From: Trichaptum fuscoviolaceum
Taxonomy: Eukaryota; Basidiomycota; Agaricomycetes; Hymenochaetales; Trichaptaceae
DNA length: 64,000 nt
Direction of reading: 5' to 3'
NCBI GenBank assembly: GCA_910574455.1
Contig: CAJSYZ010000009.1
Span: 4,791,040 to 4,855,039 of the forward strand
Shown piece after piece: positions 1-11,901 of the stretch. Made by a program: the position numbers and the translations under genes. The stretch's first letter is position 1. Each line of letters opens with the position of its first letter. The notes beneath the pieces are model-generated. The model made no database searches and was not told the DNA's origin. It saw nothing but the letters and a program-made list of their open reading frames with translations.

Positions 1-590
1 CGCCGATCCTCCGAAGTCCATGTTGTCCAACCGGCCTTCCGTTTCTGGATGACCAAGAAAGAGTCATTGCGTCTGCGTTAAGTGGTTGGTGACGGCACGC
101 TTGTACCCCTGCAGTGAAGAGAACGGCATGACGGACCGTAGAGTTTTCCCTTCCCTTCCACCCATTCCCTCCTGCCTTTTGTCTTCTGTTGACGACACGG
201 TCCTGCCCGGTTGAGTATGTGCTGCTCCACGAGGCATGCGCACATGCACGGAGGCTGGCTTGTCTGTCAAAGATGGAACGTTGTCTGTTCCAAGTGATAA
301 AACGTGGGGCTAGGGAGATAGAACTTGTAAGACAGAGATGAATGCACCGTACTTTCGAATCAGCACCTTCATAATGCCACTGTGCATTCCCCAGTGCTTG
401 ATACGGTCATTGGTATCCTTAAGCCCCTCGGTTGTTAGCTGGAAGGCGGATTAGGTTGCCACAAACCGGCATCGTCCGAAAGGGTTCGTGGACGAGTCAT
501 TGTCTAACGAGGTATCGTAGAAGAGTCGAGGGTGTAGGCCAAGTCAGACGATGAGGGTGGCGCGCAAGCCGGTATGCACAACACAGCAAA
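1..590. other. Left edge: end of block M, no gene seen
   Basis: The first 60 bases resemble 10440-10500 and 54760-54820, so the window opens inside a copy of the recurrent block M. From about 300 the sequence matches 11518 onward, which is the start of the next tandem unit. I see no protein that I can support here; short open frames are not conserved between copies. Confidence 0.5.
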
Positions 591-674
591 TTATTTCTAT
601 TCTGATTCCCTAGAAGCAAACAGAGAGCAATCTTCCACAAATTATTGCAAGACCAGCTACCTGATCTTTGCCTT

Positions 675-3600
675 CTACGCGGGCACAATGTGGCTAAATC
701 TAATCTGCTCTAAACTCATCTCCATACTGACCGGGAGCCGGCGAGTCAACGGAGTGCGTGAAGAAGAAGAGCAGTCCATCGAGATACGGAACGGTGGCAC
801 CCGGTGCGCTGCAAAGAGGCGGAACAAGGCACAGAGCACTGGTCTGATCTCAGGTAAGTCATTCTTGAACAGCAGGACACTGAGGATCACAGAATGGACC
901 GAGTCCAGTGGGATAGCCAGCGTATTCTTGAGAAGCCTGCAAGAGACAGCGCCTACGGTGTTGTCATGTGCGTTGAGTTTTGCAGTGGGTGCATTCGAAG
1001 GGGCCTCAAAGACTGGGCGAAGGGTAGCGAGCAAGTGGTGAAAGATGATCGACTGTGTCTCATCTACGAGGACACCGACGGCCATTCGGGCTCATCGTCA
1101 GAAAGATCCTGGTAGAAGAGCTTGAAGAGAGGCTGCGTCGAAGGCAAGGTTGTTCCTATGAACATCGATTGTTGAGTGAGCATCTTTCCCTAAGCCCTAA
1201 GGACAGACTGTTAGCCTACGCTATACAAGGGGACAAGATGAATGACGTACTATGAATTTCGAGATGAGAGGGGAGATGGTATAAAAGGCTGGCATACAGT
1301 CGGCGCTGGGTAGGAGGTGAGGTTTGCCACGAGGTCACCAGCGGAAGACATCAACACCGAGCCGTACTCTGCTTGGTCTTCCATCAGCTCATGGTCCTGG
1401 TCCTGGCCCGCTGTAACACTTGGATTTCATCCAGTGTTCGTATGAAGCCCGCCGGACACGACAGTGGCACCCGGAAGACAAAGTAAGCACCCGGAAACCG
1501 AAGTCGCTCAAGTACAAGACTCGGCAGCATACCAGCAAGCCCAGAGCATAGCAACAGTGCAAAGGACGCAAGGCCGGAAAGCGGAGTCGCTCAAGTGCAT
1601 CCAACGGACGCAAGACAGTGCACCCAACGGACACCGGACAAGTAGCAAGGCCGCCGGCCGACACTCGAAGCCAAATAGCGAAGGGAAAACTGTACCTTAG
1701 CACGAGTGAAGAACTGCCAAAGCCAAGGACTCACTGGTGAGCACCCGACGGACGCTTGCATGGGTGGACGAGCAAACGGGCGAACATTTGTTCGAACGGA
1801 CGGGCGTACGGGCGTGCAACCGGCCGGCGACATAAGTGTGGCGACGGACAAGTGTGTGCGCGTGGCGTGGGAGAACAGGGTGACGGACAAGGGAACTAAC
1901 GGACGTCACATAACGGACACTTGGTGGCGACGTGCGCGAGTGGCGTGGGAATAGGGTTGCCAATTGAGGGACGGGGACAAAGACGGGGACTCAGCGTAGT
2001 AGCGGTGACCGGAGTAGCCGGTTCACACGCGATAATAACTTGTGTTAAGCACGTCATGTAGACCGTGTGAAAATTTAGCTTTCTTTCCCCGACCACTACT
2101 ATCTAAGTGTGTGCGCGCTTGGGATCGGAGCGGGGCTACCGCTGGACGTCTGCGCTGTGAGCGCGTTCGGCACGACGGTTAGTTCTTTCGACGGACGACG
2201 ACTGAGGGCCTCAAGAGCCATTCTTACTGGGGTTTTGTTTCTTGTCTTCGGACTTCTCGCGAGGGCGCGGCCGCGCAGAAGACTCTTGGACGGGCGACGG
2301 GGTTGCAGTGCTTGCGCATAGGCGCGTTCTACTGTTCTCCTTAGTTCTTTCGACGGAACGACGGGTCTCTGGGGCTCAATAGCCAAGCTTGCGGATTTCC
2401 TCTGGGGTTCTCTCGAGGGCGGGATACGGCCACGGGCCTTCGTTAGTGGGAATAACGGTTGACGGACGTACGGGCGTCGTCTCTGTTGTTTCCTTCATTG
2501 TTTCTTCTCTCTCTTTGTTTTCTTTTACTACTCTTTTATTCTTACTGGGTTCCCTGCACTCCCACCCCCTTATCATTTATTTTGTTTTCACCGCATCTCG
2601 AGAACAAAGCGCCTTTTGCTCCAGGATCTGGATAGCCATGTTGCAGATCTCTTTGAGCGAGGTCTACGGCTCGAAACTTAGAGGAAATCAAAATGTCAGA
2701 AATCAGCGAAGCACTTACGGCATTCAAGGTGCGCAGGATCATTGATTTGATGCCGGCAACGCAGGGAACAGCGAAGACAGGCCTAAATAGGGAGGTGGAA
2801 GTCAGTATCGGTCGTGGAAACATGCAAGTGTCGTCGAAATCAGAACAGAATCCATATTGTGTCAAAGTGAGCTGAGTTAAATGAGCTCATGGTGGATGAT
2901 CGCACGCGTAAGCAATACTCACTTTCCATTCTCGGTCTCATCCTTGTCAAGCATTGGCACCAGCTCGAGCGCGAGAAGGCCGTACAGCGATCGCCAGTCC
3001 TGCACGATGCCCAGTTTGTTGAAGGTCCTGATGACCTCCAGAATGCTCCCCGGCGCGTTCTTTTAGATGCCGTCGTAGTAAGGAAGGAGCTGGGAGAGGA
3101 GCTGGAGCACAGATAACTTGATGTACGGCAGGAAGTGTTGGTCTGTTGTGGCGAAGACAGTGCCGATAGTGTCTACGGCGATGGCTGAATTGACCTCATA
3201 GAGATTGTCGGCACTGATTCACTAAGTGCCGTCGAGTTGGCGTTCTCGTCGTCAAAATTGATAGCCGGGGTTATCTGGCTGATGTAGGGGGCGAACTCGT
3301 CTCCTAACAAACTCGCTATGACGCCGAAGAAGAGGAAGGTGTAGTCCGGAGGTGCGTGTTACCCATCCTGATGGAAGGCCTACGCCATTATATCTGCGAA
3401 GTACGGGTGGAGTGCCTTTCTTCCTACACCGTTTGCGAATGTACCAGCTGCTTCCAATGCAGTGCTTCTCTGTTCCGTGTGTTTGCCGTCGCCAGAGGTC
3501 GAGGAAAAACTTCAGCTTGTCCATCGGTACGAACGACGGCAGGAGGCAAAGGATGCGCGGTAGACCCATTCACGCCAGTGAAGACAGCCTTAGCATTGGG

Positions 3601-4290
3601 GGTGAAGGCTCTAGAGTTGCTTTGTGAGCAGTGCAAGGTAGCTCTTGACAACGTCAGCAGGAGCTCGAGTAGCACGGCAGCGCGTCGCGTGCAGTGCGTG
3701 CGTCGTGGAATCGGCACTGAGCACCATGATGGATGAGATGAGCGCAGAGTGCGTGCTGGTGCGCTTATTCAGAGCACGCCGGCATCGTGGTCTTGAAGTC
3801 CGGACTCGATGAGCGGCCAAGCAGCGTCGAGTATTCCGAGTGAGCGGTAAGGCGACACTGAGCAGCATCCTCGCGCCGCAACGTGCGCACTCGACATGCC
3901 GTACTTGATGATGCTGCTGAGCGTCGGGAAGATCTGCTCTGGCAGAAGTGAAATTGAGAGCGGTCGAAAGTGCGTCTTCAGGGACTCGGCTTCGACCAGT
4001 TAACAGAGGTACCTCCTGCATTCTTCATCAGTTTCAAACTCCTTGTGATGTTCAGAGTCACGCACCAGAATCATCAATGTCTTGACGATAGCAAAAACAT
4101 GCCCTGCTCTCTGCTCACCAGAGTCACCACCGCCCTCTATGCCTGGAAATCCCGGATGTCCTCCTTCTCCAAATCGCTCTAAATGCACGTCACCGATGGA
4201 GGCGCGAACCTTGCCGTTCTCTGGGAGGCTCTGGAAGCTCTGATAATGTTGTGATGTGTTCTTGTATTCCTTCAGCGGTGATTTAAAGGT
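675..4290 (-). pseudogene. Decayed Kap123/importin-4-like karyopherin, copy A
   Basis: This is a relic of an importin-beta family nuclear transport receptor, recognised from pieces spread over three frames on the minus strand. Near 1085-800 it reads DNTVGAV..LLKNTLAIPLD followed by LLFKNDLPEIRPV and LFRLF, which is the C-terminal HEAT-repeat region of Kap123-type importins. Upstream pieces at 3250-3750 and 3900-4290 correspond to middle and earlier HEAT repeats. Frames change repeatedly and stops are frequent, so it cannot make an importin. The first third of a normal protein of about 1,100 residues is not visible. A foreign segment interrupts it at about 1412-2606. Three further relics (B, C, D) occupy the same position upstream of membrane-protein copies 2, 4 and 5. 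Assignment to Kap123 rather than another importin-beta rests on remembered family motifs. Confidence 0.62.
1412..2606. mobile_element. 1.2-kb insertion in importin relic A, possibly a solo LTR
   Basis: Relics A and B align up to about 1410 (12630 in B) and again from about 2607 (12645 in B), so roughly 1.2 kb is present only here. On the minus strand the insertion begins TGTTCTCGAG and ends GTGTTACA, so it has TG...CA termini like an LTR. I find no clean target-site duplication, and about 20 bp of the target seem to be lost. Inside, two related stretches start with TTAGTTCTTTCGACGGA at about 2178 and 2340. No coding capacity is evident. It could equally be a remnant of another element type. 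Confidence 0.4.
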
Positions 4291-5102
4291 AAGAGGTACA
4301 GCTAGTGAAATGAAAGTCGCGTTAATCGTCACACTGGCGCTGCCACATCCGTGACCGTGACCGTGACTGCACGGCCCGCCGGAATTTGGGAACTTGTCCG
4401 CCGATTCAAGTTCAGCCGGTTTGCACTCTTCCTCCGACGTTCATCACAGGCCCAGATGAAACTTTGATTGACGCTGACCATCGCCCCGGACTGCTGCTCA
4501 TATATTGTCAAGCGACTAGTAATAGCTACTATACAACAAGTTGCGGGTTAGTCACAGGGATGAAAGAGAACGTAGGGATATTCAATCATCAGAAGTAAGA
4601 GCCAATTCATGATTTAAGCTGGGGGTCGTTCAACGTGCGTTGCTGAGTCGAACTGGTGTCACCTTCATCGCTGATGGATCGCGATATTCCGCCTTCCTTC
4701 ATCACCGCACAATACGAGAGATGATTGACGCCCTTCGCCTTCTGATTCTGTTGCTTTTCAAGCCAACACTTGTGACGCTCGTACGTCCGAGGGTCTGGGA
4801 CACGTGACATTATCTGGCGATGGTGAAACCCCGAAGCACTATAGGTTCTCGATTACAACAAGTCGCCATGCTTAAGCTTCGCAGGAGATGGATTGTATGT
4901 ATATTACTCGACTTCTGAGATATCGAACCTCTCACACCGAAGATTCGGATCAGCGCCGGAATTGATCCTTCTATTACTGCTGTCATACGCAACCCTGCCT
5001 TGTGTTGTACGCGTGTTCCATATTAGAGTCACTCCTGTCCCATTAGCGACGACAATTCTCCTTTCTCCCACTTCCCACATTCTTCTGCTCGTAGTCAACG
5101 AT
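4291..5102 (+). promoter_or_regulatory. Upstream region of membrane-protein copy 1
   Basis: This stretch lies between the importin relic and the start codon of copy 1, and is recognisably conserved upstream of copies 2, 4 and 5 (about 14310-15196, 43140-43965 and 61930-62612). The last 60 bases before the ATG are pyrimidine-rich (TTCTCCTTTCTCCCACTTCC type), which is common ahead of fungal start codons. No defined binding site or TATA box can be assigned with confidence. I infer that it contains the promoter. Confidence 0.4.
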
Positions 5103-8100
5103 ATGCCAGGTTCGTCCTTTTCTACTGCGAGTTATAATTCCTACTGACGAACTTTCGCAGATCCAGAAATAGGTCTGCAAATACCAGTAGCTCGCGTCCA
5201 ATGAGATATTGATAACGTCCAGGTGTCAATTCGACGCAAGTGCCGAACGATATCCTTCTCCGACTTGTGGGTGCCACCGAGGAAATCCGCGACCTTCTTC
5301 GCCAGAAGGCAGGTCAAAGAGATGGTAAGATGCAATTCCACAGAGCTTCAACGCACGCTAATTTGTAGCTCAGAGACAGCTCAGCAAATCGACCAAGCTT
5401 TACAACAAGACGAAGATTCACAACAAGTAACAGTCACTGCTCAGGAACCTTCCAACGATCATGCGGCAATCATTGAGATCAACAATCAAAGTAAGTAATG
5501 GTTTGTGTTGGATGATGACAGCTGTAATGGCTCAGGGGTATAAACAGACAATTGGCCAAGCGTTGAAAAGATAGCGGAATACAGAAGCAGATGCGCGAAA
5601 CACAAAAGGTACTAAATTCGATCTATTTCATCAAACGATGTAATACCATGAACTTCTTTTTATTCAAGCGAGTGTAAGAAGATGCAGGTAGAGGTACGTA
5701 TCAGGCCTTTATCTAACATATATCCCTGAGTAACACAGGATAGTTGGGATGCTTCATTGCACACTTGGGCATTGTCGGGGGCAACAACATGGACATTGAA
5801 ATGGCAGAATCGCTTCGGAACGAATTGCTTAATATCGTGCAATGTCTGGAGAAGGCTTTCGATGCGACTATCGATGGTACGTGGTCCTAGGTGTAGGCGA
5901 AGGTATTGCTTGAGTGCCGACGGTTTGTCAGGGAGACAGACTGCAATAAACGAAGTTCGAGAGTCCTTCGATAGGCTTGATGACTCCGTTCGTGGTTTCG
6001 CTTGCAGCCCGCACCAGAAAGATGCAGTATATCGTGATAAAGTCAAACAATGGAGGAGCATCACTGTAGTGAGTTCAGAGTACCTATGGCATATGCGGAG
6101 GATTAATCCTTCTACGCAAAGAATGGATATTTTAGAATCGCCAGTATGGATCAAATTCTATCAACCCGCAGCTTGTTCACTAATGATGCGTGGTACAGTC
6201 AACGGTAAATTTGTTGAATGCTTGGAATTCATCCACGACATCTTCTTCTCCAAGTTGGAAACGGCGATGAGCGGCGTCATCGAAGCACTGACAACATTCG
6301 AAGAGAAATGTAAGTAGTTATGTGCTGCGAATCTCTGGTATTGTTTACGTTCTCTAATGGTGGCCATCTTGATTCTCACGTAGCTGCGAATGAATGGCTA
6401 GCGAGGCAGAACATAAAGGACTACGAAAGCTGGTGTGCGGAATACATAAAGATTGTCTTCCCATCCTCGAATGGGATCGGAGAACAGGGCGGTTGGCCAG
6501 AGCCTCATGAGTACGAGTACTTCGGAAAAAGACTTGCAGAGCACAGAAGGTATGGCATCCAGTATACGTATCACTATCCGATCTGACATGCTCGTCTTTA
6601 GATTGTGTGAGGACATGCGGGTAGAGGTAAGTAAGTAGCTTCTGCAACTCAGATATTGCTTTAACGACATTTCAGTTGGACCACCTTGCAACTCACTATA
6701 TTATCATAGGAGGTGACAAGGTGGTCATTGAAGCAACAAATATACTCAAGGAGGAGCTACTCTCTCATGCTCAATATCTTGAGAATGCCCTTCTTAGTCG
6801 ACCACTAGGTTGGTAATATGCCAAACGATGGGCAAGCAAGCTCTAATATGCAGTTTTAATAGATTTCCGAACGAAAATGAGTAACGTGATTCAAAGCCTG
6901 CTATTTGCTGTCATTCGCTTTCAAAGCAGTCTCTATCATCAAAAACACGCGTTTTACTTCCGAAAAGTCAAGCAATGGGTAACCTGTACATGGGTGAGTA
7001 CCGCGTCTATGGTGGACATGTGACATTGACTCATCAACGCATAGATCGGAGCGCACAGAATTTTGAGTATGCAAGAAGGAGATTGTCGGTGGTGTCTGTA
7101 TTTCTGACGGTATCATGGGTTTAGGTTTATTGCAACGCGGAAAAGAGTTTGAATGCATGTCTTACGTGTGCAACACTTTCCTTTCCGAATTTGACCGCGC
7201 GATGATCGGTATGACGCATGGAGAACTAGTGAAATCAGAAGAGAAGTCCTTCAACGCAGTACCGGAAGAACTGAAGACGTTCGGAAAGGAGTGTAAGTAG
7301 CCTGGCATACATCATATTAATACTATCCCTAACTGCAAACTAGCCCTACCGAAATTCCTTGTCGACCAAATGGAGAGGGACACAACACGATATATCAACT
7401 TGACAACAATTGCCACCTTCTTCTCCAGTGTGACAGCAACCACGCTCCAGTTCACGTACGCACCGACGGACTCGGAACCGTCGAACTCCTTGAGAGGAGT
7501 AGTCAACCTCTTCTGGTTCTTGTCGCTAGTCTTCAGTGTATCATCGGGGGTGAGTAGCCTGCTGGGTCTGACATGGAGGAAGTCTTCAATGTGTGTCATT
7601 TATTTCATCTATTATACAGGCAATACTGATGGGCGTTGAAGATACGACTCTCGTGTTCCACCGAAATTGATTCGCATGTGGTTCGACAAGGCGCCCATGC
7701 TGTTCCTGATCATTGCGGCTGTCGCTTTCGTCATTGGGCTAAATATGTTTGCATACTTGTCTCTCCAGGTTCGTCTAGCAATTGAGATTCAGAATACAAT
7801 CTAATGAGTAGCCAGCCACGATATGTCTCTTTCTCAACGACCATTCTCACCGGGATACATGGCGCGTGCTTATTGACTGTTACGGCTTGGTTTATATACC
7901 AACTTAAGCACGAGTCCATTTGGGCTGGTTGGGTCAGGACAGTCATGAAGTCAATTACCAAAATCGCAGGATGGATCTGGAAGATTGTTATGACGGGCGT
8001 GAAATGGATATGGAAACTGGTAAAACGGCCCTACGAGAAGTACAAGCAGAACTTGCACCTACAGCGCAATATCTATTGGTATACCCTCCTTCTGCTGCTA

Positions 8101-9076
8101 CGCCAAATTCGAGCTGACGATGGGTTTTAAGGGCATTCGCGATTGACAACCGCGTAGCACGTCTAAATCTTGAAATTGGTAATGATGACTGGGACCGCGA
8201 CTGGCCAGAACCGTACTTTCTCTCAAAACTCGTCCGTTGCTTCGCATATCCGATCAAGAAGTGCTGGCTAGTATCAAAGAAGGCTCTTTCCAGCCTTGGT
8301 CGTTTTCTCAGGAAGCATATATGCATATCCTATCACAGAGGACATACAGACGGGGACGTTGAGTCAATGGGAACGGATGGCGAGCAAGATGCCGAAGCAC
8401 CGGAGGAAACCTCCCCCGTCGAGAAAGTGAAGAGCGAGTTTCGTAGATCTCTGCATGAGATGTTTAGTGATGCTTCTCGGCTGGAAGAAATCATGGAGGA
8501 CATTGCAATCTGGGAGGATGGAAGGTAAGGACCACAAATAAGTACCAAAGCAGCGCTCTAACCTTAACTGTCATACATAGCGAAGAAGATGCCGAGAAAT
8601 ATCTCAAGAGAGAACTTTGGGGTTACCCAGATCTGTTAAAAAGGTTTTTTGATGACGTACGACCAGCCTTGGTCCAAGAAGAGAAGGAGAAACAGGAACG
8701 TCGAGAACGGAGGCACATCAACATCAACACCGATCCTCCACATCCAACTTCCGACAGCGGGGATCAAGACATGTATCGCGCTGCATCTGCTCCACGCCAT
8801 GACGTTTTAGATTCCCCTGACGTCACGCCTGATTCCCCACATGTGACAGAAATAGAACCCCGTCAAGATAGCCAAGCTCAGCCGGAGGACCATCTTCTTC
8901 GACCTCCGTTGGCGGCGGTAGTGATCCCAGAGGAAGCAGACCCTAATGCCCAAGATGAAAATCCGCGAATGGATGCTCTCGGTGAAGACGAGAGAGCGCA
9001 TTCGCATGCCGAAGTCCAGAAAACTCCGTCTGCTTCAGAAGACTACCATGAAGGATCACAGAGCAACAAAGAGTAG
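5103..9076 (+). CDS. Duplicated-module four-helix membrane protein, copy 1 (963 aa, 21 exons)
   Basis: Function unknown. Exons: 5103-5109, 5161-5172, 5223-5324, 5374-5490, 5548-5608, 5669-5693, 5744-5876, 5932-6068, 6122-6143, 6199-6309, 6384-6549, 6602-6626, 6676-6808, 6863-6993, 7045-7066, 7125-7292, 7344-7590, 7642-7758, 7812-8078, 8132-8524, 8581-9076. They sum to 2892 nt with no internal stop. The start was chosen because exons 1-3 splice in frame the same way in copies 2, 4 and 5. Exons 5-10 and 11-16 encode two related soluble helical modules (AHLGIVGG versus THYIIIGGD; DKVKQW versus RKVKQW). Exons 17-19 give about four membrane helices (YINLTTIATFFSSVTATT; VVNLFWFLSLVFS; MLFLIIAAVAFVIG; TILTGIHGACLLTVTAWFIY), then a Trp/Lys-rich segment. 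The tail has an LWGYPDL motif and is acidic. The membrane part resembles uncharacterised Agaricomycetes membrane proteins. Confidence 0.85.
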
Positions 9077-9230
9077 GGAGAGTGATAATATAACTTAGTG
9101 AAGTACTGTAGTTGAACTGGTCTGCACGACACAAACACGATGTGCACGGAGCATTGTCTCATTAGCCTTCTCTCTTGTATAATTCTGTTATACAATTAGT
9201 ATTTGTTCTAACCCCGAGAAATGTCAACTT
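9077..9230 (+). other. 3' flank of copy 1 and empty target site
   Basis: This downstream flank is shared with copy 4 at 48090-48236. At 9231-9240 the sequence runs ACTCAGGAGT without interruption. The equivalent point after copy 4 is split by the 5.3-kb element at 48237-53547, so this is the unoccupied version of that insertion site. Confidence 0.7.
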
Positions 9231-11500
9231 ACTCAGGAGTGCTTCAATCGTAGTAAATATCAATGGATTCCTATAGTGCACACGGATATAATCGGTCTCC
9301 TATATAAAGGAGGTACAGATCGTACAAACAGCAGCAGCACCCTACTACAGCCAACCATACCTGCTCACGTAGACTGAAAAACCAACGCGCTGGAGAACGT
9401 CAATGCGCTCGGTAACTGGCGCGTACCGACGCCCTTGCGGATGGACTGCGTCTTCGTGATGCTCTCCGTGTTCCCGGCTAATGTCAATACAATGTTCAGT
9501 ACCCATCCCTCCGACTTGTCCGGTATGCAGAGCTCTCACACGGCGTGTGCACTCGTCAGTTCAAGGTTGGCGTTCAGGGTGGGCGCTAAGTAGCGAGGCA
9601 GGACTGTTGTGCTAACGGGTGCGGGGCAAGTGTAGAAGTGGGTCTGGGCCTTTACTACTGAAATTCTGAGAAACGATGGCTCTGGATACTGTCAGCCATA
9701 TGGGATGGGGCATATCGTCATCTGCAGGTCAAATCTGACTATCTTTTCCGTGCCCCCTACGCCAGTGGAATACTGACTGCGCTCGCCGTCGCAGACAATT
9801 GGGAATACTCGTCTGCCACTATTTTGGCTTCCAGAGGAACCACCGCACATCAGACTTGCTCTGTGTATTAGGTCGACACGGAGGCTCGCGTAGGTGGTTC
9901 TTCGAACAGCATAGTTTGAGAAAGAGTGCGAGGAATCGACAAAGGTTGAGGCGATGGAGTTCGAGGAGCTTGACACCAGCTCGTCTGAACAGAACGAACG
10001 TCCAGAGGTAAAGGCTGGACCAAACGAAAGTGGATACCGGAGTCAATTGTATGACGTTAAGAATGTACTGCTGTTTGTCCAGACTGGAGCCATGACGAGA
10101 ATGGTAAGAAGCCATCAATTGCGATCACGCAGACCGTAAGATAAGAGGTGCAACTCAAGAAGAGGAGCGATAAGAAGGTGTGAACACGAGAGTTGCTAGA
10201 CGGAAATGCTTGGGAAGTGCATCTGGACGAAACAGAGTTGTGTACAAGTAGAGGAGGGCTGGGAATGTAGTGTCTCGAAGTTAGTCATCGGAAATAAGAC
10301 ACTTGTAAGCAGTAAACGCACATCGATGGAATAATCCTTCCCAGACGAACTGACTTCAAATACCTTCGTGATTCTCCGATCTCAGCCGACGATGACTGCA
10401 GATATGACGCACGCACTCCGCTTGGCCCCTGGCGATCATCGCCGATCCTTCGCGGTCGATGCTGTCCAATTGGTAATCCAGATCGGAATTGGCTAAGAAA
10501 GTCACCGGATATTGACGACAGCAGAAGGAAACCCACCCTTGTTCTTTCAGAGAATAGCTTTGAGTCCGTTGATGTCCGTAACAGTTTGCGCCTGGTGAGA
10601 GATTCTATCCATGGTGGCGGTGGTTTACATTCTCACGGTTCCAGGCACAATAACCTCCACGACTCCGAGTCCCCCTTGTTCTGGTCTTTGGTCGATTGAC
10701 CAAGTCTCGCGATTGAATCAATACCCGCACTTCATCGTTAGGAAGTATTGCACTGACTTCCCGCCCCAATCATACAACTCTGGTGCCCTGCGGTAGAGAG
10801 AACGCAAATCACTTTCGTATTGATTTCTATGGGAGACAATGGCCGGGGTAACAAAAGGACCATACGCATTACAGTATAGGACAGTGGACTAATGTGACAC
10901 TAGGGGAATGTTCGTCGTCGTCGATCAGCAATAACGGAGGGCCCAGCACAAGCTCTACCCTAATCGACCGTAGCCACCTTAGTATCCCTGCCCGCACCAG
11001 AGCCCTCCTTTCTTGACCAGACCCCGGCCGACTAGCACACTACGCCACTTATGAAACCTCACAAACGCTACCTCATGGTCCGGCTTCCCCAACATCCAGC
11101 AAGGGAATTGTGTAAAGAATTCAACTTGAAGGTTGCCGAGGGTTGCAGAGTAAAGGGGTCCGTGGGCGATGAGGGCGTTTGCAGTCGGTGGGGTCGCCGA
11201 CGGGGTTCAATGCGCAGCTGCGCGAGTAAAACGAGCGGCAATCCAACCCCTCTCTCCGGCGAGGACTGTGCAGAGGACAACGGCATGCACGCGCGAGGAG
11301 GTGAGATCTGTGATAGACTGCGTGAGGTCGGGTCGATGTGGAAGCGTCTAGGGCAGAACGGCCAACAGGTCTCGGTTATGATTGCACGGCACATCCGGAT
11401 GAAGAGCGATGCCTTACAATGAGGGAAATGGGGCCATGAGAAAGAGGAGAAGTAAGACTCAATGTCGAGCGAGGTTGGAACCGGAAGAGAGGGTCTTCAT
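9231..11500. repeat. Block M, copy 1: recurrent degenerate block
   Basis: The block recurs at 53550-55860 and in shorter form at 39690-40860, always just ahead of an importin relic. It contains scattered open frames on both strands (for example 11051-11422 plus and 9345-10118 minus), but each is broken or shifted in at least one other copy and I cannot assign any to a known family. The part at 10790-11440 is almost identical to 55150-55800, while the rest has diverged more. I treat the block as decayed former coding DNA carried along in the tandem unit. Confidence 0.6.
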
Positions 11501-11901
11501 AGTACTTCCGAGTGATAAAACGTGGGGCTGGGGAGATAGAAGAAAGATGGAGATGAATGCACCGTACTTTCGAACAGCACCTTCATAATGCCACTGTGCA
11601 TTCCCCAGCGCTCAATACGGTCATTGGTATCCTTAAGCCCCTCGGTTGTTAGCTGGAAGGCGGGTTAGGTTGCCACGAACCGGCATCGTCCGAAAGGGTT
11701 CGTGGACGAGTCATTGTCTAACGAGGTATCGTAGAAGAGTCGAGGGTGCAGGCCAAGTGAGACGATGAGGGTGGCGCGCAAGCCGGTATACACATCACAG
11801 CAAATTACTTTTATTCTAATTTCCTACAACGAAACAGAAAGCAATCTTCCACAAATCATCGTAAGACCAGCTACCTGAATCTTCCCAGGCTGGTCCGCCT
11901 T

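Noticed and set aside
7759..7811. Apparent frameshift or stops between the third and fourth membrane helices in copies 1, 3 and 4
   Set aside because: An intron with donor GTCTCT and acceptor TAG or CAG (53, 56 and 54 nt in copies 1, 3 and 4; 54 nt in copy 2) restores the same frame in all copies, so these are not disabling mutations.
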